A DNA stretch of 64,000 nt from Thunnus maccoyii. Its lineage: Eukaryota > Chordata > Actinopteri > Scombriformes > Scombridae. Of the stretch, positions 1-12,600 are shown one piece after another (position 1 is the stretch's first letter; each line of letters starts with the position of its first letter). The notes below the pieces were generated by a model. The model worked only from the letters and a program-made list of their open reading frames with translations, was not told where the DNA came from and did no database searches. The stretch covers positions 6,132,001-6,196,000 of the forward strand of contig NC_056539.1 in NCBI RefSeq assembly GCF_910596095.1, given 5' to 3'. Made by a program: the position numbers and the translations under genes.

Positions 1-240
1 AATGTCCCCTTTCACAACATGCAGCAGTACGGGTGCTCCATTTGCACACCCTGAATTAATTTGAGTGTTGTCATTATGCAAGTACAGCACAAATTGTCCA
101 AGACCAAGTGAACTATTTATAACTATCACAAGGCCTGAGAGCCAAGTGTGCCTAATGGTGTAATTTGTATTGTTAATGGTAATGCACTATTAGTTTGTTC
201 CATTTGGCTTTGCACAGGTGCATTAATGGGGCTTGGTGAA
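1..240. promoter_or_regulatory. candidate conserved noncoding element
   Basis: The sequence is non-repetitive and dense in homeodomain-type cores such as TAATGG, ATTAAT, TAATTT and TTAATGG, with several ATGCAA-like octamer halves. That texture is typical of vertebrate developmental enhancers. There is no open frame with protein character. The call rests on base texture only; conservation was not measured. Confidence 0.3.
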
Positions 241-499
241 CCGTTTCAGTCAGTCCAAACACCCGTGCTGCTGTGTGGAGGCTTTCAGCAGGACCGCGGC
301 GCCCTCTAGTGGCTCAGAGCAGAATATTGAGACAGCAAACAGTGCAAAACACTTCAAACACAAGGTTGGGAGAGAAGCAAGGTATTTTGCTGAAACAAAA
401 AATAAAACTTTTGTTGCGTAAGTGAAATCAAGTAGATGTATTGTGACTGGAAGACCTGCAAAGTCGCAAAACAAAAAAGTCACCAACAAACAGCTCCCA

Positions 500-720
500 C
501 AACTGTCAAACAACAACAAAGCAGGATAGACTTTTGAAATATTGTGTTCCTAATTAACCTTCAAGCTCATCAGCCACAATCAATATAGAGTGTAGCCTTT
601 TTTTTCTAATTGAGATGAAGTAATTATCAGACTGTATTCATCTCGTTAATGAAACAATGTTCCAATATGCCTGCAGCAAAACTGTTAATTGAGTTCTATT
701 TTCTGAGACGGGCAGGCTCT
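500..720. promoter_or_regulatory. candidate conserved noncoding element
   Basis: This is a unique AT-rich block with repeated TAATTA, TTAATT and TTAATGA cores, separated from the candidate at 1-240 by less distinctive sequence. It has no coding potential and no similarity to the repeats in this window. Conservation is inferred from texture only. Confidence 0.25.
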
Positions 721-1294
721 CCTTGTGTCCATGGTCACAAAGCGTCAAATATGGGTTGGGGCCTTTGTGCTGTCTCTGTGTAGACACAAGAACAGGCTGT
801 GGACTGGTGGAGCGTGCTACTGCTCTCTCCCTGCAGACACTGTCCCTCCCTCCTGTCTATTCTCCCATCAGAGAGGAGGCAAGAGATGGTAATAACGCTG
901 ACTTCAGCAGATCATCCCGTCCCAGTCTGTTATTTCACGGTTTCAGTGGTTAAGTACTCCCTGTTGAGTAAGATATAGCGAGGCAATTATTCTGTAATTA
1001 TGGAGCCAAAAGACGAAAAATGAATTCAAGAGTTAGTGGGCTCAAGTAAATCACTGGAAGAGACCTGAAAAGGGTAAAAACAAGCTGGATTGTCCACATA
1101 TGGGAGTAGCTGTTCCCCTATGTATATTATGTAATGTTAATGGACTGCCATGAAATTTGGCACACACATTCATATCCCCATGTATTATATTTATACCTGC
1201 TGCTGCACACTGTCTTGTTAGAGAGACTGCATTACAAACTGGGTGTGTGGAGTTGAAAGATGTGGGGATTTACCAAGCCAATGAAAGATGCTTT

Positions 1295-2195
1295 TGAGTT
1301 GCATTATGGGAGATGTAGGATACAGGGTGACTGGAGCTTATCCCATTAAAAAGTCAGGAAGTTAGTAACTCATTTGCATTGACTTTGATTGTTTTTAGCC
1401 ACACGTGGCATAGCTAGGGATGGCAATGTCTGTCAGTACGCCACTTTGGTCCAGACTGAAATGTCTCAAGAGCTATTGGATTGATTGTCATGGAATTCGG
1501 TACAGACATTCACGGTCTCCTCAGGATAATCTGAAATAACTTTGGTAAACGTTTTATCCCACATTCCCTCTATCACCATCATCAGATTGACATTTTAATT
1601 TGTCCAGCACTTTGGTTTATGACCAAATACCTGAAAAAGAAATGGGCAAATGTTAATGTCACCATAGTAACACGATATGGTAAACATGGTTAACATCATA
1701 CCTTACCGAAATATCAGCATGTTAGCATTGTCATTGTGAGCCTGTTTGCATTCAGCTCACTGCTGTGCTGAACTATAGCCTCACAGAGCTGTTAGCATGG
1801 CTGCAGATTCTCAGTCTCATTATCAGAAACCCCACATTACAAACTGGCAGCTTTGAGTTTTTAAACTCGTCAAGGAGATTTTCTATATTAAGTGAACTGA
1901 GGAGGTTCTGCCATAATAAAGCCTTTTCACAGGAGACCTTTTGACTTGTCAAAGCAGGGAAAGCACAGGTGTAAATAATTAATTAATTAATTAATTAATA
2001 ATTGGCATCATTGTTTTTAGTGTTCAAGTAGGCCATGTCAGTCAAAGAGCATGCACCAGAGCAGACAGACCCATGGGCATTTACCCGGGCAGGGAGGGTC
2101 TAACTAAAGACACTATGGTCTTGCACTATGGGAAATGTAGTAACCAGCGATTCTGGAGCTTGACCCATATTAAGGACTAAAGGTCAGGATGTCTA
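1295..2195 (+). repeat. dispersed repeat, copy 1
   Basis: The core at about 1404-1815 matches, on the opposite strand, the block at about 31780-32490. Shared pieces include a stretch about a tested partner 'chromosome-like' phrase GGCAATGTC, the motif CCACTTTGGTCCAGACTGAA (weakly kept in the second copy) and the string AGCATGTTAGCATT. The core is flanked by two related direct segments at about 1296-1362 and 2127-2193 that share ATGGGA.ATGTAG and CTGGAGCTT. I recognise the core as a repeat common in percomorph genomes but cannot name its class with confidence. Confidence 0.6.
1975..2000. repeat. (TTAA)n microsatellite
   Basis: About six tandem AATT units are visible in the sequence. Confidence 0.9.
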
Positions 2196-3600
2196 GACTT
2201 CTGCTGCCTGAATTTTTTTTTCTTTTTTAAAAACTGTCCCTTACAAGTCCACCAACTTTATGGATGTGCAATGCTAACTGAGTGGAGGGCTCCTTTAAAA
2301 AACAAAACTAAATCAAGATTCAACAGAAGTGTAATTAAAAGTGCCTTATAGTGTTAAGTAATGCAAGACATCAATGTTTCAAGCCACCTCTTGCCTATTA
2401 GTGCCATCATGAGCCATATGAGATAAACACAAATTACATACAATCAACAACTCTTAGTTGTGAATACAGTAAGAATAACATGAGTCAAGACATTTGCAAT
2501 TAAGCACTTATGTTTAGGCTGTTAATGTGTTAAGTATGAAAGAACAGAAACAGGAACTGCAGCTCATAAGAATACACAAAACAACATGATTGTGGGATCA
2601 CTGGAAATTGAATACAAAAAAAAAAAAGTGGTAATAAAGGCACTACAAGTTCTACCTCTCACATGTTTCTCTTTCTGTTGTAAATTGCCTTGTGCATCTT
2701 CTCTGTTTAACCCTGTACTCAGACATTCAGTTAATTTTTGATTAATACCTTTACCCTGCTCCAGTTGTGGTCCTTTCATAAGCTAAAACAGCACATCACT
2801 ATCTCTGTGATAAAATACTGATTTGATGTGTTAAACATGTCTAAAAATTGAGAACATCTCAGTGGGATAAAAAAGTACTAGTCACGCACCAAAAGGATGC
2901 AATGGTCCGTTCCATTTTCTTTTGCTACCATTTGGTCCAAAAACATAGCATGTTCACTGCATGTTAATACAGAATGTACAAATGCAGCATTGATTTTTTA
3001 CTTGTTTTTTAACAGTTATATCATCTGTATTTGTAAACGTACTGACACACCTAAAATGTCGTGTGCAAAAAATAATAGTAGAAATAGGAGCTCATCAGTT
3101 TTCTGAATCAGATGAGATTCTTTTCTAATCTGTCAGTGGACAGAAAAACTCAGAAAAACTTAAAACTAGTTGAGGTTTGCGGTTTTTATCTCAAGGTTCC
3201 ACCCAAAAACCAAACACATAACTTGTTATACAAGATAAACGAAAGGCTGCTAATGTTTGGGTTTTGAGATGCTCCACATTCACCAACTATTTCACTCTGC
3301 TCTGGGAAGGAATCCTTTCTCACAGTTCAGACTGATGGTTTATCCGTGTTAAGTTTTCTCAACAGCTGCACCAGCAATAAAAAAAACAGACACATTCCCT
3401 GTAGAAATACCACTGAACAGTCTGAAAGGGCTTTTCTGTACCATAACAAGGTTGGTTAACATTTAAATCCCAACAATTTATCCAGCATTCACCAGAATGA
3501 ACATCACTAGGTGTCTCTCTTCCTCTCAGTGTATTTGACTTCTTATAGAGTCCTTGCAAAGTCTGTGTGCAGCCCTTGTCACTCTGTTCTGGCTACACTT

Positions 3601-6600
3601 TTAGTTCACTTTGGGGTAGATCTTCTCATAGAAGAAGCTCTGGGCCAGGACAAAAAGTTCTCCATCCTTTTCCCTGACAGCGTGGGCACGCACAAACTGA
3701 AACTGTTCGAGGGCAAACTCGTAAAACTCGTTTTCGATTTTCCAGATGTCGGACTGCTGCAGTTTGGCTATTGTCTCTTTAGTGGGGGGCTTCTTCTCGG
3801 TGGTCTTTCGCAGATGGGATTTCTTTCCTGAAATAACAAAAGAAGGTCTAATGAGTCTGCCAGTCTGGGCAACACAGGGTTACTACTCATTGGTAGAGGA
3901 GAACTACAGGACACCACAGTTAGAAACAAAATATTCATCAAACATTTTGGGGTAATAAACTGAAGGCTGTGAGGCGATGTGTTTGTACCTGTTCTGTAGA
4001 GGTCTGTGGCTCCTTTGAAAAAGCGAGGGAGTGCTGCCTCCAGGATCATGACGAAGTCTTCCAGCTCCTCAGTTACTCCAACTAGCAGGTACTCGTTTAC
4101 CAGGTTGTACTTGGCCTGTTCCAGCGCCCATCTACTGCCAACATTCCTGCACATAAAACAGCACATAAAATATTTTCAATAAATCTAGGATCATTCAATC
4201 AGTCAACTGTGTCATGAAGCAAGTTCAACTTAGGGATTGGACTCCGGTTGGTCTTTCACCTTGGTGCGATTCATTGAGGCAGAACTGAACCCAGCAATCG
4301 TACTCTGGTGTGGAAACAACCGTACCTAGACCCTTTGAGGATGTGGTCTGGCCCCAAAGAATCTCTGAACCTTGTGTTTATGTTCTTACTCCCGCCCCTG
4401 ACACATCTGACCAATGAGCGGAGTGAACGTTCTCACTTGACTTGTAGTGATGCGTTGTGGTTCGCTTGGATTTTTCCGTGTTAAAAGAAACCAAACCAAA
4501 GGGGAAAACTCACCCAGTTTACCAGCTCATCCAGTGATTTGGACCAGGGCAAACCAACTATAGGTTTGAAAAAGCCCTTAGGGTGATCCTGCTATCATGA
4601 AGCTGGATATCAACTCAGCTCAGTTAACTCTGGGTTTTCAAATCCAGTTCAGAGTGTGTTCATATGAATGAGGCAGTTCTAAATTACACGCCAATTACAT
4701 GCAAAATCATTAGAACCAGAGTACTTAATATGACAACACTTGTAGAAAAGTTAGATCACTGAGGCAGTGAAAAGTGATACTGAGTGGGATGAAATATACA
4801 TGTATAATGTATATTGATGATAATTACATTATATACTGTATAATGTAATCACAAAACTAGAATACGATAAGAAGCTGGTTACTACATTTCCCATTTTTCA
4901 CATCCCTAATGTTGCAGGTAAGGCTATAAAAAATTGGGAATTATTATAGGCCTTTTAAAATATGGTTGTCATGTTTAACATGTTTAGTAATCTAGAGTGA
5001 GTATGGAAAATATACTGATTGCTCATGGATAATCAATTTATTTTCAAAAGTGACATTTTGGTGTTTCTTGTCACATGATGAACAAACTACTAAAAAGTAA
5101 GATAAGGCTTTTTCTATTGACAAAGCAAAGAGGAAAAACCAGAGAAAATAGACTTTTTTGTCTAATAAAAAGGCAACACAGCATATATGTATAACAGAAT
5201 ATGTGTTCTTTGCAATTATGAGCTCACTGAATCTCAAGACTTAATACTCAAATGTGCCAGTGACTGAACAGATGGTTGTGCAAAAGGTGTTTTTTCTATT
5301 TCTGAAATAATTAACATGGCACACACAGTGTTCCCACAGAAATGTCTCTATTATATTTGATTACTAGTCACTTTATCGTAAACTCTGATGGGTCAGTAGG
5401 CAGGCTGTTGACACATACGAGGCGAGTGCAGCCCACTCACCAGCACTCTGAATGGTGGCCGCAGAAAAAGGGGATCTGCAGCCAGAGCTTCTCAGGAGCA
5501 CAGTCAGAGCCTCCGGATGAGACACATTCATCAAAGGTCTGAAAGACAAACAGAAACACTTGATATTATAGATTAATGTGCTGACAAGAAACAGTCCTTG
5601 AAACAAAATATGAAATTATAAGTAAGAATAACGAGCTCTGAATGAAGACCTTTTTATCCCCTTGTTTTCTTCGTCGAAGGCCAGGCCTGTAGTCATCTCC
5701 AAATCGTAAGAAGTAGTAGTATGACACTAGGCGCTCTATGGGGTCCCGTACCACGTTTATGTACATTGGCTTACCCTTTACTCCGTATCTAAACAAAAAG
5801 AAAAGGGTTGTTTAAAAAAAAAAAAAGATTGTATTTGCAGTGAGCAGACATGTCCAAATGACATGAGACCATGACGCTGCTGCCTTTATGCACCTGGTTC
5901 ATGGTGTGTTTATTGCACTTAAGCATCAGCTTTTCAATCAGGATAAACAGTGGCAGCATCAAGGAGAGACTGAGACTGCAAGTTAACAGAATCTCCCTCA
6001 CTGAAGAACACTTACACCATTAGTATAATTACCTGTGATCACTGAAATGATAGTGTCAGGGGAGATAAGGACAACAATGCTATTAATCAACGCTAAAGCA
6101 CACATTAGCAATCAATACATGACCTCCCTTTATCTGCTTTGCTAACTGTTTGTAACTAATCTGGATATTAATGGTATTACAGGAAATGAAGGGCCTTACT
6201 TTGAGAAGTCCAGATAAGCTACATGGCCATGGTAGAAGCCGGGCTTCATCTCTCTCCAGGAGGTGACGTTTCTGACAAAGCGCACCTGTAGTCAAAGATA
6301 ATGGAAACTCATTATGGAGCAGCAGGGAAACTCCATTAAATGGAAAAACACAGCAACAACAGAAAACACTGGGATATGGAAGTTAAAGAAGACTGATACA
6401 GTTGTCCTTTTGCTCCAAAGACATTGGGGCTCAGGCAAAAACCCTTTGTGCAAACAGTTTTGTTGTTAAGTGGCAAGTACATGTAGTTTAAGGGGCCTTC
6501 TTGCATTCACCATTTTTTTCATATTTAGAATTTTCTCTTGAGTGCAAATGAAATTAGCAAGTGTTTATGGCCTGTCGTACGAGGTACCTTAACGTTCTGA

Positions 6601-9600
6601 CCACTAGTAGTGCTATAGAGCAATGTTTTTACAAGTGGATCCCAAGTGGGAAAAGAACAGTCCAAGTTAGATAACTTGGATGTAAACAACGCCTAATTTC
6701 ATATTTTCTTTTTTTACAAATGGCTTTACTAACATTTTATGGAGACACATTTAACATGTTTGTTTAGAAGATAATTCCATGAGGTACCTTTAAGAATTAT
6801 AATGACATCATCTGAATGAGTTTCAATATGTTAACGAAATCGACTACAACTAAATTACAATTCACAGAGGTGTTTAACAACTTCTTTTTGTTTTAGGTTT
6901 TAATGGCCTGACAACTTCTACAATTCAGCAGTTGTTAAGAAAATTCTCACTCTTAAAACAGTTACGTCAATATCTTAATGCGGGTCATTGTCCAGGTGAA
7001 CGTCCTCCATTACAACACCTGACATGTAACATCACCTGTAACAGAATTCTCTCGTCCATCTCTGACGTCGACTTAACTGCCTTCCATCTAAATCATGGAC
7101 TGCTCTAAACTACTTCTGGCTTCTCACTTCAAGTCAGTCTATTCCTTCTTTATTTCCGTCATGATACTGTGATGATATACCATGAAAGTTGTAATAACTT
7201 TGTCATTTTTTCATGTCTCCTAATACGACTACTGACACTGCTAAATTTGTTGTGTTTTTGTCTACCGATTTCCGACAGCAGGACTTTAAGATCTGTGGTG
7301 TGAAACTATTTTTTACTCTTCGGTAACAAGGAGTGTCAGTTTTAATGATTGCTTCCTCCTCATGAGCAGATGGTATTCATCAGGTTGAAATGTGCAATTT
7401 ACAAGTTTGTTCAGTCAAGAGAGTTTGAGGAAATCCAACTTGGAACGCTTGTACCAGCAAACCTCACAGAAATAAATGAGAGAAGTTTTGGATTAGAATA
7501 TGAAAATATTCCTTGAATGGATTCCATTGACTCTTCCCATTTTCAAGCACATTAAAAAGGCTGCAGTCACTCTCTGCAGATTGGTGGACATGGTAAAATA
7601 CTTTTAGTGAGAATTCCTTGTACGGAAATTCACATAGGTGTGCAAAAAGAAGCTGTTAGGATTACTATGTAATCTCAAAAGTTGACTGAATGGCTCCTAG
7701 ACTTCATGTGTCATTAGCATAAAACCATAATCACACCGCTTTAATTTACGTCTGTTTTTATGCTACAAGTGTTCGATCCAATGAAGTGTTTCAACAGCTG
7801 CATGATGTTTCACATACATGTGCCCAGAAGTACAAATTTCATCAAACAGAACCAATTTCCATCCAATACATTCTGGCTTTGAATAGCCTTTCAACAGGCC
7901 AGCACACCACCAACATTTATTACTGTTATCTTTGACACACACTCTGCGCTTTGACAGAGTAAAAACATGACAAATTCAAACATATTCACCAACTTTGGCT
8001 AAGCTAGACGCTATTACTGGATACAAATTTGAAATTTACTGTTATAACATGAGCTGGGCTCTGATGTGGCGGCAGACTGACTCTTTCCCCTCGTTTCTGT
8101 TTCATCGTGTGCAATGGAAACACTGTTAGTGAGATGGAGGGGGCAGCCTGTTGTGAGATGGCAGACAGGATATTACCTTGGCGGTAGCAGACAAAAATAA
8201 CACTAGCATAGCTTTGGGGCATTTACACTATGTGTCCTGAGCTGCACTGACAGCAATATAAATGCACCCGGAGAAACAGGCTGATGTCATGAACATTCTC
8301 AGGAACTACACACAGGGTCTATGTACAGAAAAAAGATGCTAACTACTAACTAACAACAACTCAAACTAAATTTTACTGTTATAGTTCCCTAAACCTTCAC
8401 CAAGAGAGTTGAAATGCTTCAACCCATTCATCAAAAAGCAAAAATGATCGTATTCCACACCCAGCCAACACTGACTCTTGGTAAACATTTCTATAACTAT
8501 AATATCATCGTTTTCCATTATGTTAATTGTGGCAGCAAATATGCTGAACAGATGAAAACATACTAAGGACACAGACAGTGCCAAAAAACTTTAAACAACT
8601 TCATTTTTCTCTGTCTCTCCTCCTATCTACAGTACAGTCATAAAGTATTAAGATAGTGATGTATTTTTCATCATGTTGTCTTTCTACTCAAGCACTCTGA
8701 ATTGGAAATGAAAAAATACCTATGAGGTTAAAGTCCCCCTCTACTCAAAAATGTCTGTTTCTTCTTGTTACTTCAGTTGGATGCTTCACTGTGCAGAATG
8801 ATGGATGTGCAGAGTTTGACACTAGAAGGCTGTTTTCTAGATTTGGGTACTGTTGGAGTTTTTAACCATACCTGTGCTAAAACGATACTGAAGCACAAAA
8901 ATGACGGCTGACGACTTTAAAGAATGGCTGTTTTATTGCAAAGGTAAATTTGGACTTGAAATTGAACAATATATTATAACTGTCAGGTGTTGTAATGGAG
9001 GTAGCTACTAGCTAAGTAGGCTACCTACTGCCAACAGAACAAGTGTAACGTTAGCTAGCAAAGACATGTGTGCTGATGCTTCTGTTGCGGACCACCGGAG
9101 GGCAAATATTTCAATTGACAGCTCAGGCATTCAAGTGGCACTGAAATGAGGCACGGAAATCTGCGTTGCGATTTGGTCTGGTAGGTACCGGTCGTATAGG
9201 AACCGGTGCCAACATGGTTTCAGTAACCAACCCCACTGTTTCTCTGGAAGTTTCTCTGTGCTCACCCTAAATCTGAGTTGAAGACATTTACCTATATGAG
9301 CATGATTTATGACATCATAACTAGTTAGGAGCCAATCATGGTCCAATATGCAACTTACACAAGTGTGATGTGGACACTAGACACCAGCGAACATACACTG
9401 AGAATGGACTTTTTAGTGAAGTAGGAGTCGTGTTGTGTCCAGCAGTGATAATATTTACATATTCATAGATTCTGGATTTTGGTTCAAATAATCGACTAAT
9501 CGTTGCAGCTTTACAGAACTCTAATGTCATAGTTATTGTTTAATTTCAAATCCAATGTGCTTCACTACAGAACCAAGAAAATACAACAAAAATGTGTCAC

Positions 9601-12600
9601 TGTCCACCATCCATCTAATGCACTTGAAATCTACAACTGAACCCTGACCATCTAACCTTCAACACATAATAGAATAATAGTCTCCTGGAATTGGGATAAG
9701 AAAAAAAAAGTTGGCACTCCAATAGCATCAACAGGAGTCAGCTATGTTGCGACCATTTGTGAAGTCCTCTCATCCCGCATGTTCTTCCACGTAACATTGG
9801 CAGATACTATTCCAGATGGTTACAGAAATAGAACAGTCACAGACTCAACTAACAAACCCTGCTGGTGAAGTATTACTTTACACAGATGTGAGGTAAGACA
9901 GGGCTCAAAGCTTTTATTTCTTTCCAAGTATTAAAGCCACATTCATGTGAAAACCTTTCATGTAACAACCAGGGCAACTCTGGCCACAACAATGGCCTAT
10001 TTTTAATTCCAGATCTTCAGTTGTGATGATCAAAGTGCCCACAAGCCTGTCATAAGCTGAGCATTTGTTATACCAACAAAGGACTGTTCTATCTTTGCTT
10101 CTTTGTTGTATCAAGCACAGTATTATTAGTATTATGACAGAGATGTGCTCCCATTTTAAAGTTTTTGGTGGAGTCAAGTTTCTGTCTAACTGAAACTTGA
10201 AAAACTAACTGTATGAAGAGTAAGGTATTTGCAGTTCATAGTAAAATTGTTCAAATGCTGGAATAAAATCGAAACTTTCGTGTTTTGTATGGAATTTTGA
10301 CAACTTTATGATCTAGTTTGCATAACTGCATTTACATATAATAATGCTGTGTGGTCTTACCTGGTCCTGTAAAGACATGACAGGGTTGTTTTTGGTTGTA
10401 TTGATGTGAAGGACATGGAAACGGTTCTTCCCACACAGGTCATAGGCGATGTTAGTGAAGGAGGTGCTGGCTGTCTTGGGCACTCTGTTGTAGATGATGA
10501 CCATGTCATCTTTTTCTGCCAGTGGTGATATTTCCACCGCAGTGTCTTCATTGTGACGATGCTCTACTTCAGCCACCTCGTGTCTGGCTATGGTACGTTC
10601 TGAACAGAGAGGAAACATATTTAACATTACTGATCAGACATACATACACCTTTTGACAAATATACCAAACTTTTGGTTGTTTTCTAAGTTTTTCTAAGCT
10701 GAATCAATTAAATTGTCAATTTTCTTGCTTATAGTCATCATAAAACTTAGCTTTTTAAATACTTTTCTCTTGTACACTGGCTTGCTTTCTCTGCTGCCTG
10801 GATTTATTGAGCCAAAAGTTAGTTGATGCTTATGTTATTCTCATTTGTCGGCACACACACAGACACACAGTAGGTGTGAATCCACCAACACAACAACAAA
10901 GAAAGACCAGGATACATCCATTGTATAAATGAACAAGTGGTTTTAAAATGAAGGCCAGCGAGGCTTGTTAACATGCTTTAATTAAGGAAAACAACATAGT
11001 CCTTCAAAACACAATAACATTGAAACAAGTAATTAAGCTTTTGATGAGAATATTGACAGGAAGCATAATTAAAAGTGTTTTTCCCACTGCAATGTTAATT
11101 AAAGCCAATTACAGAGATGGCCTTGTGAGTGTCATTTCAACAGGCTGTGTGTTGTTCAGCGTGATGCAGGCAGGTGTCTGACATCATGAGGGGAGAGAGG
11201 CCACGTGACTGCAGCATGTTTGCTGCTCTGCATCTGAAGGCAGATGGGTGGTCTCTTGGCCCTTATAATTACCCTCATCTTAAAGACATCATGCAGTAAA
11301 TGTGCATATGGCTCGTTACTGCTCACCATTGCAAGATTAAACACAAATAATCTTCCTCTTTAAGTACAATTTGTATAATGTGAACTCCTTTGTCTTACTA
11401 CACACTCTTTGTCAATGACCGTCATCTCAGTAGTGACAGGCAGGCAGGACTTGTCAGGTCTTGTACTTATGTTCCCATCAGACTCCCCGTACTTGATTTA
11501 TTCTTCATTCTTAAGGCATATCTGATGTGTGTGAGTTTTATTAAGTGACATATGCATTGATACACCTTAATTCACTCATCATTCTGCCTCATTCAATTGC
11601 TATATGGGAAGAGTTACAATACAAAATTATTGTTTTTTGTACTACTGTACAGGTGGATTTTGAGGCGTCCTGGTGGCTAACATGCACACTATATCACTGC
11701 AATGTCCCCGGTTTGTTTCCGGCTGGGGATCTTTACTGCATATCTCTCTCTCTCTTTCCCCATGTTTCCTGTCTGTATCAATGCTGAGATGAAACAACAA
11801 CATTATCATGTGCACGTCCACAAAACTTCAGTGGGATAGGTGCTGGATACAGAAAAACTGAACTAGATACAAGAATCACAGCTCCCTTTACTTTATTTGC
11901 CACATTTCAACCGACTACAGATCTTTCTCAGGCAAATACCCACAAGAAGGAAATGAGGCATATAGTCAAATGAGCAGTGACATCACATTCACGTGTCAAG
12001 AGACCAAAATAAAAAAAAGCTCATACAAATATGATAGAAGCAAATTTTCAATCAATAAGTCAAAAAAATACAGTGAAAATAGAAATATCAAACACAGAGA
12101 AATTTGGGTGGATGCTCTGCTGATGTTTACTATGTTGAATCAGTCAATACAGGGTTCAGGTCCAGTGCTCTTATTTCTAGACTTATCTTGGTTTTAACAG
12201 GCATCCGCCACAATCTATAAAACCTGCTTGAGTCACAGAGTTGGAGAAGAATAGCTGGCAGTCTCATAAGTGACATCCCAGCTGGTGCACTTACCCACAA
12301 GATGAATTTAAATAGAGAAGCCATATTCACTGTAAGTAAATTAAATCATTCCTTGCCAACTAGTCCACTTTAATCTATTTGTGACATTCAGTACTTCTTA
12401 AACACTTCAGGTCTGCTCCATCCATTTACAGGTGTTTTGGTTTGGAGTCATGTATCTATATGGACTTGCTGCATTTGAATATGAAACATTTGAAGTGTGA
12501 TGTTGAGCTGACAGACAGTTTTTGCATTGATCAATGATACATATAGAGGAATGTAGTGTACAGCCCAGACAAACAGGTATTCTTCAATCTATACATTTAT

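Larger units (their letters stand above)
1..3600. other. 3' flank of hs2st1; no gene seen
   Basis: This stretch lies beyond the hs2st1 stop codon and must include its 3' untranslated region, whose end I could not place. Short open frames here have no recognisable protein features. About 1-240 and 500-720 are unique sequence rich in TAAT and ATTA motifs. About 1290-2195 is repeat-derived. The remainder is plain AT-rich DNA. Confidence 0.6.
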
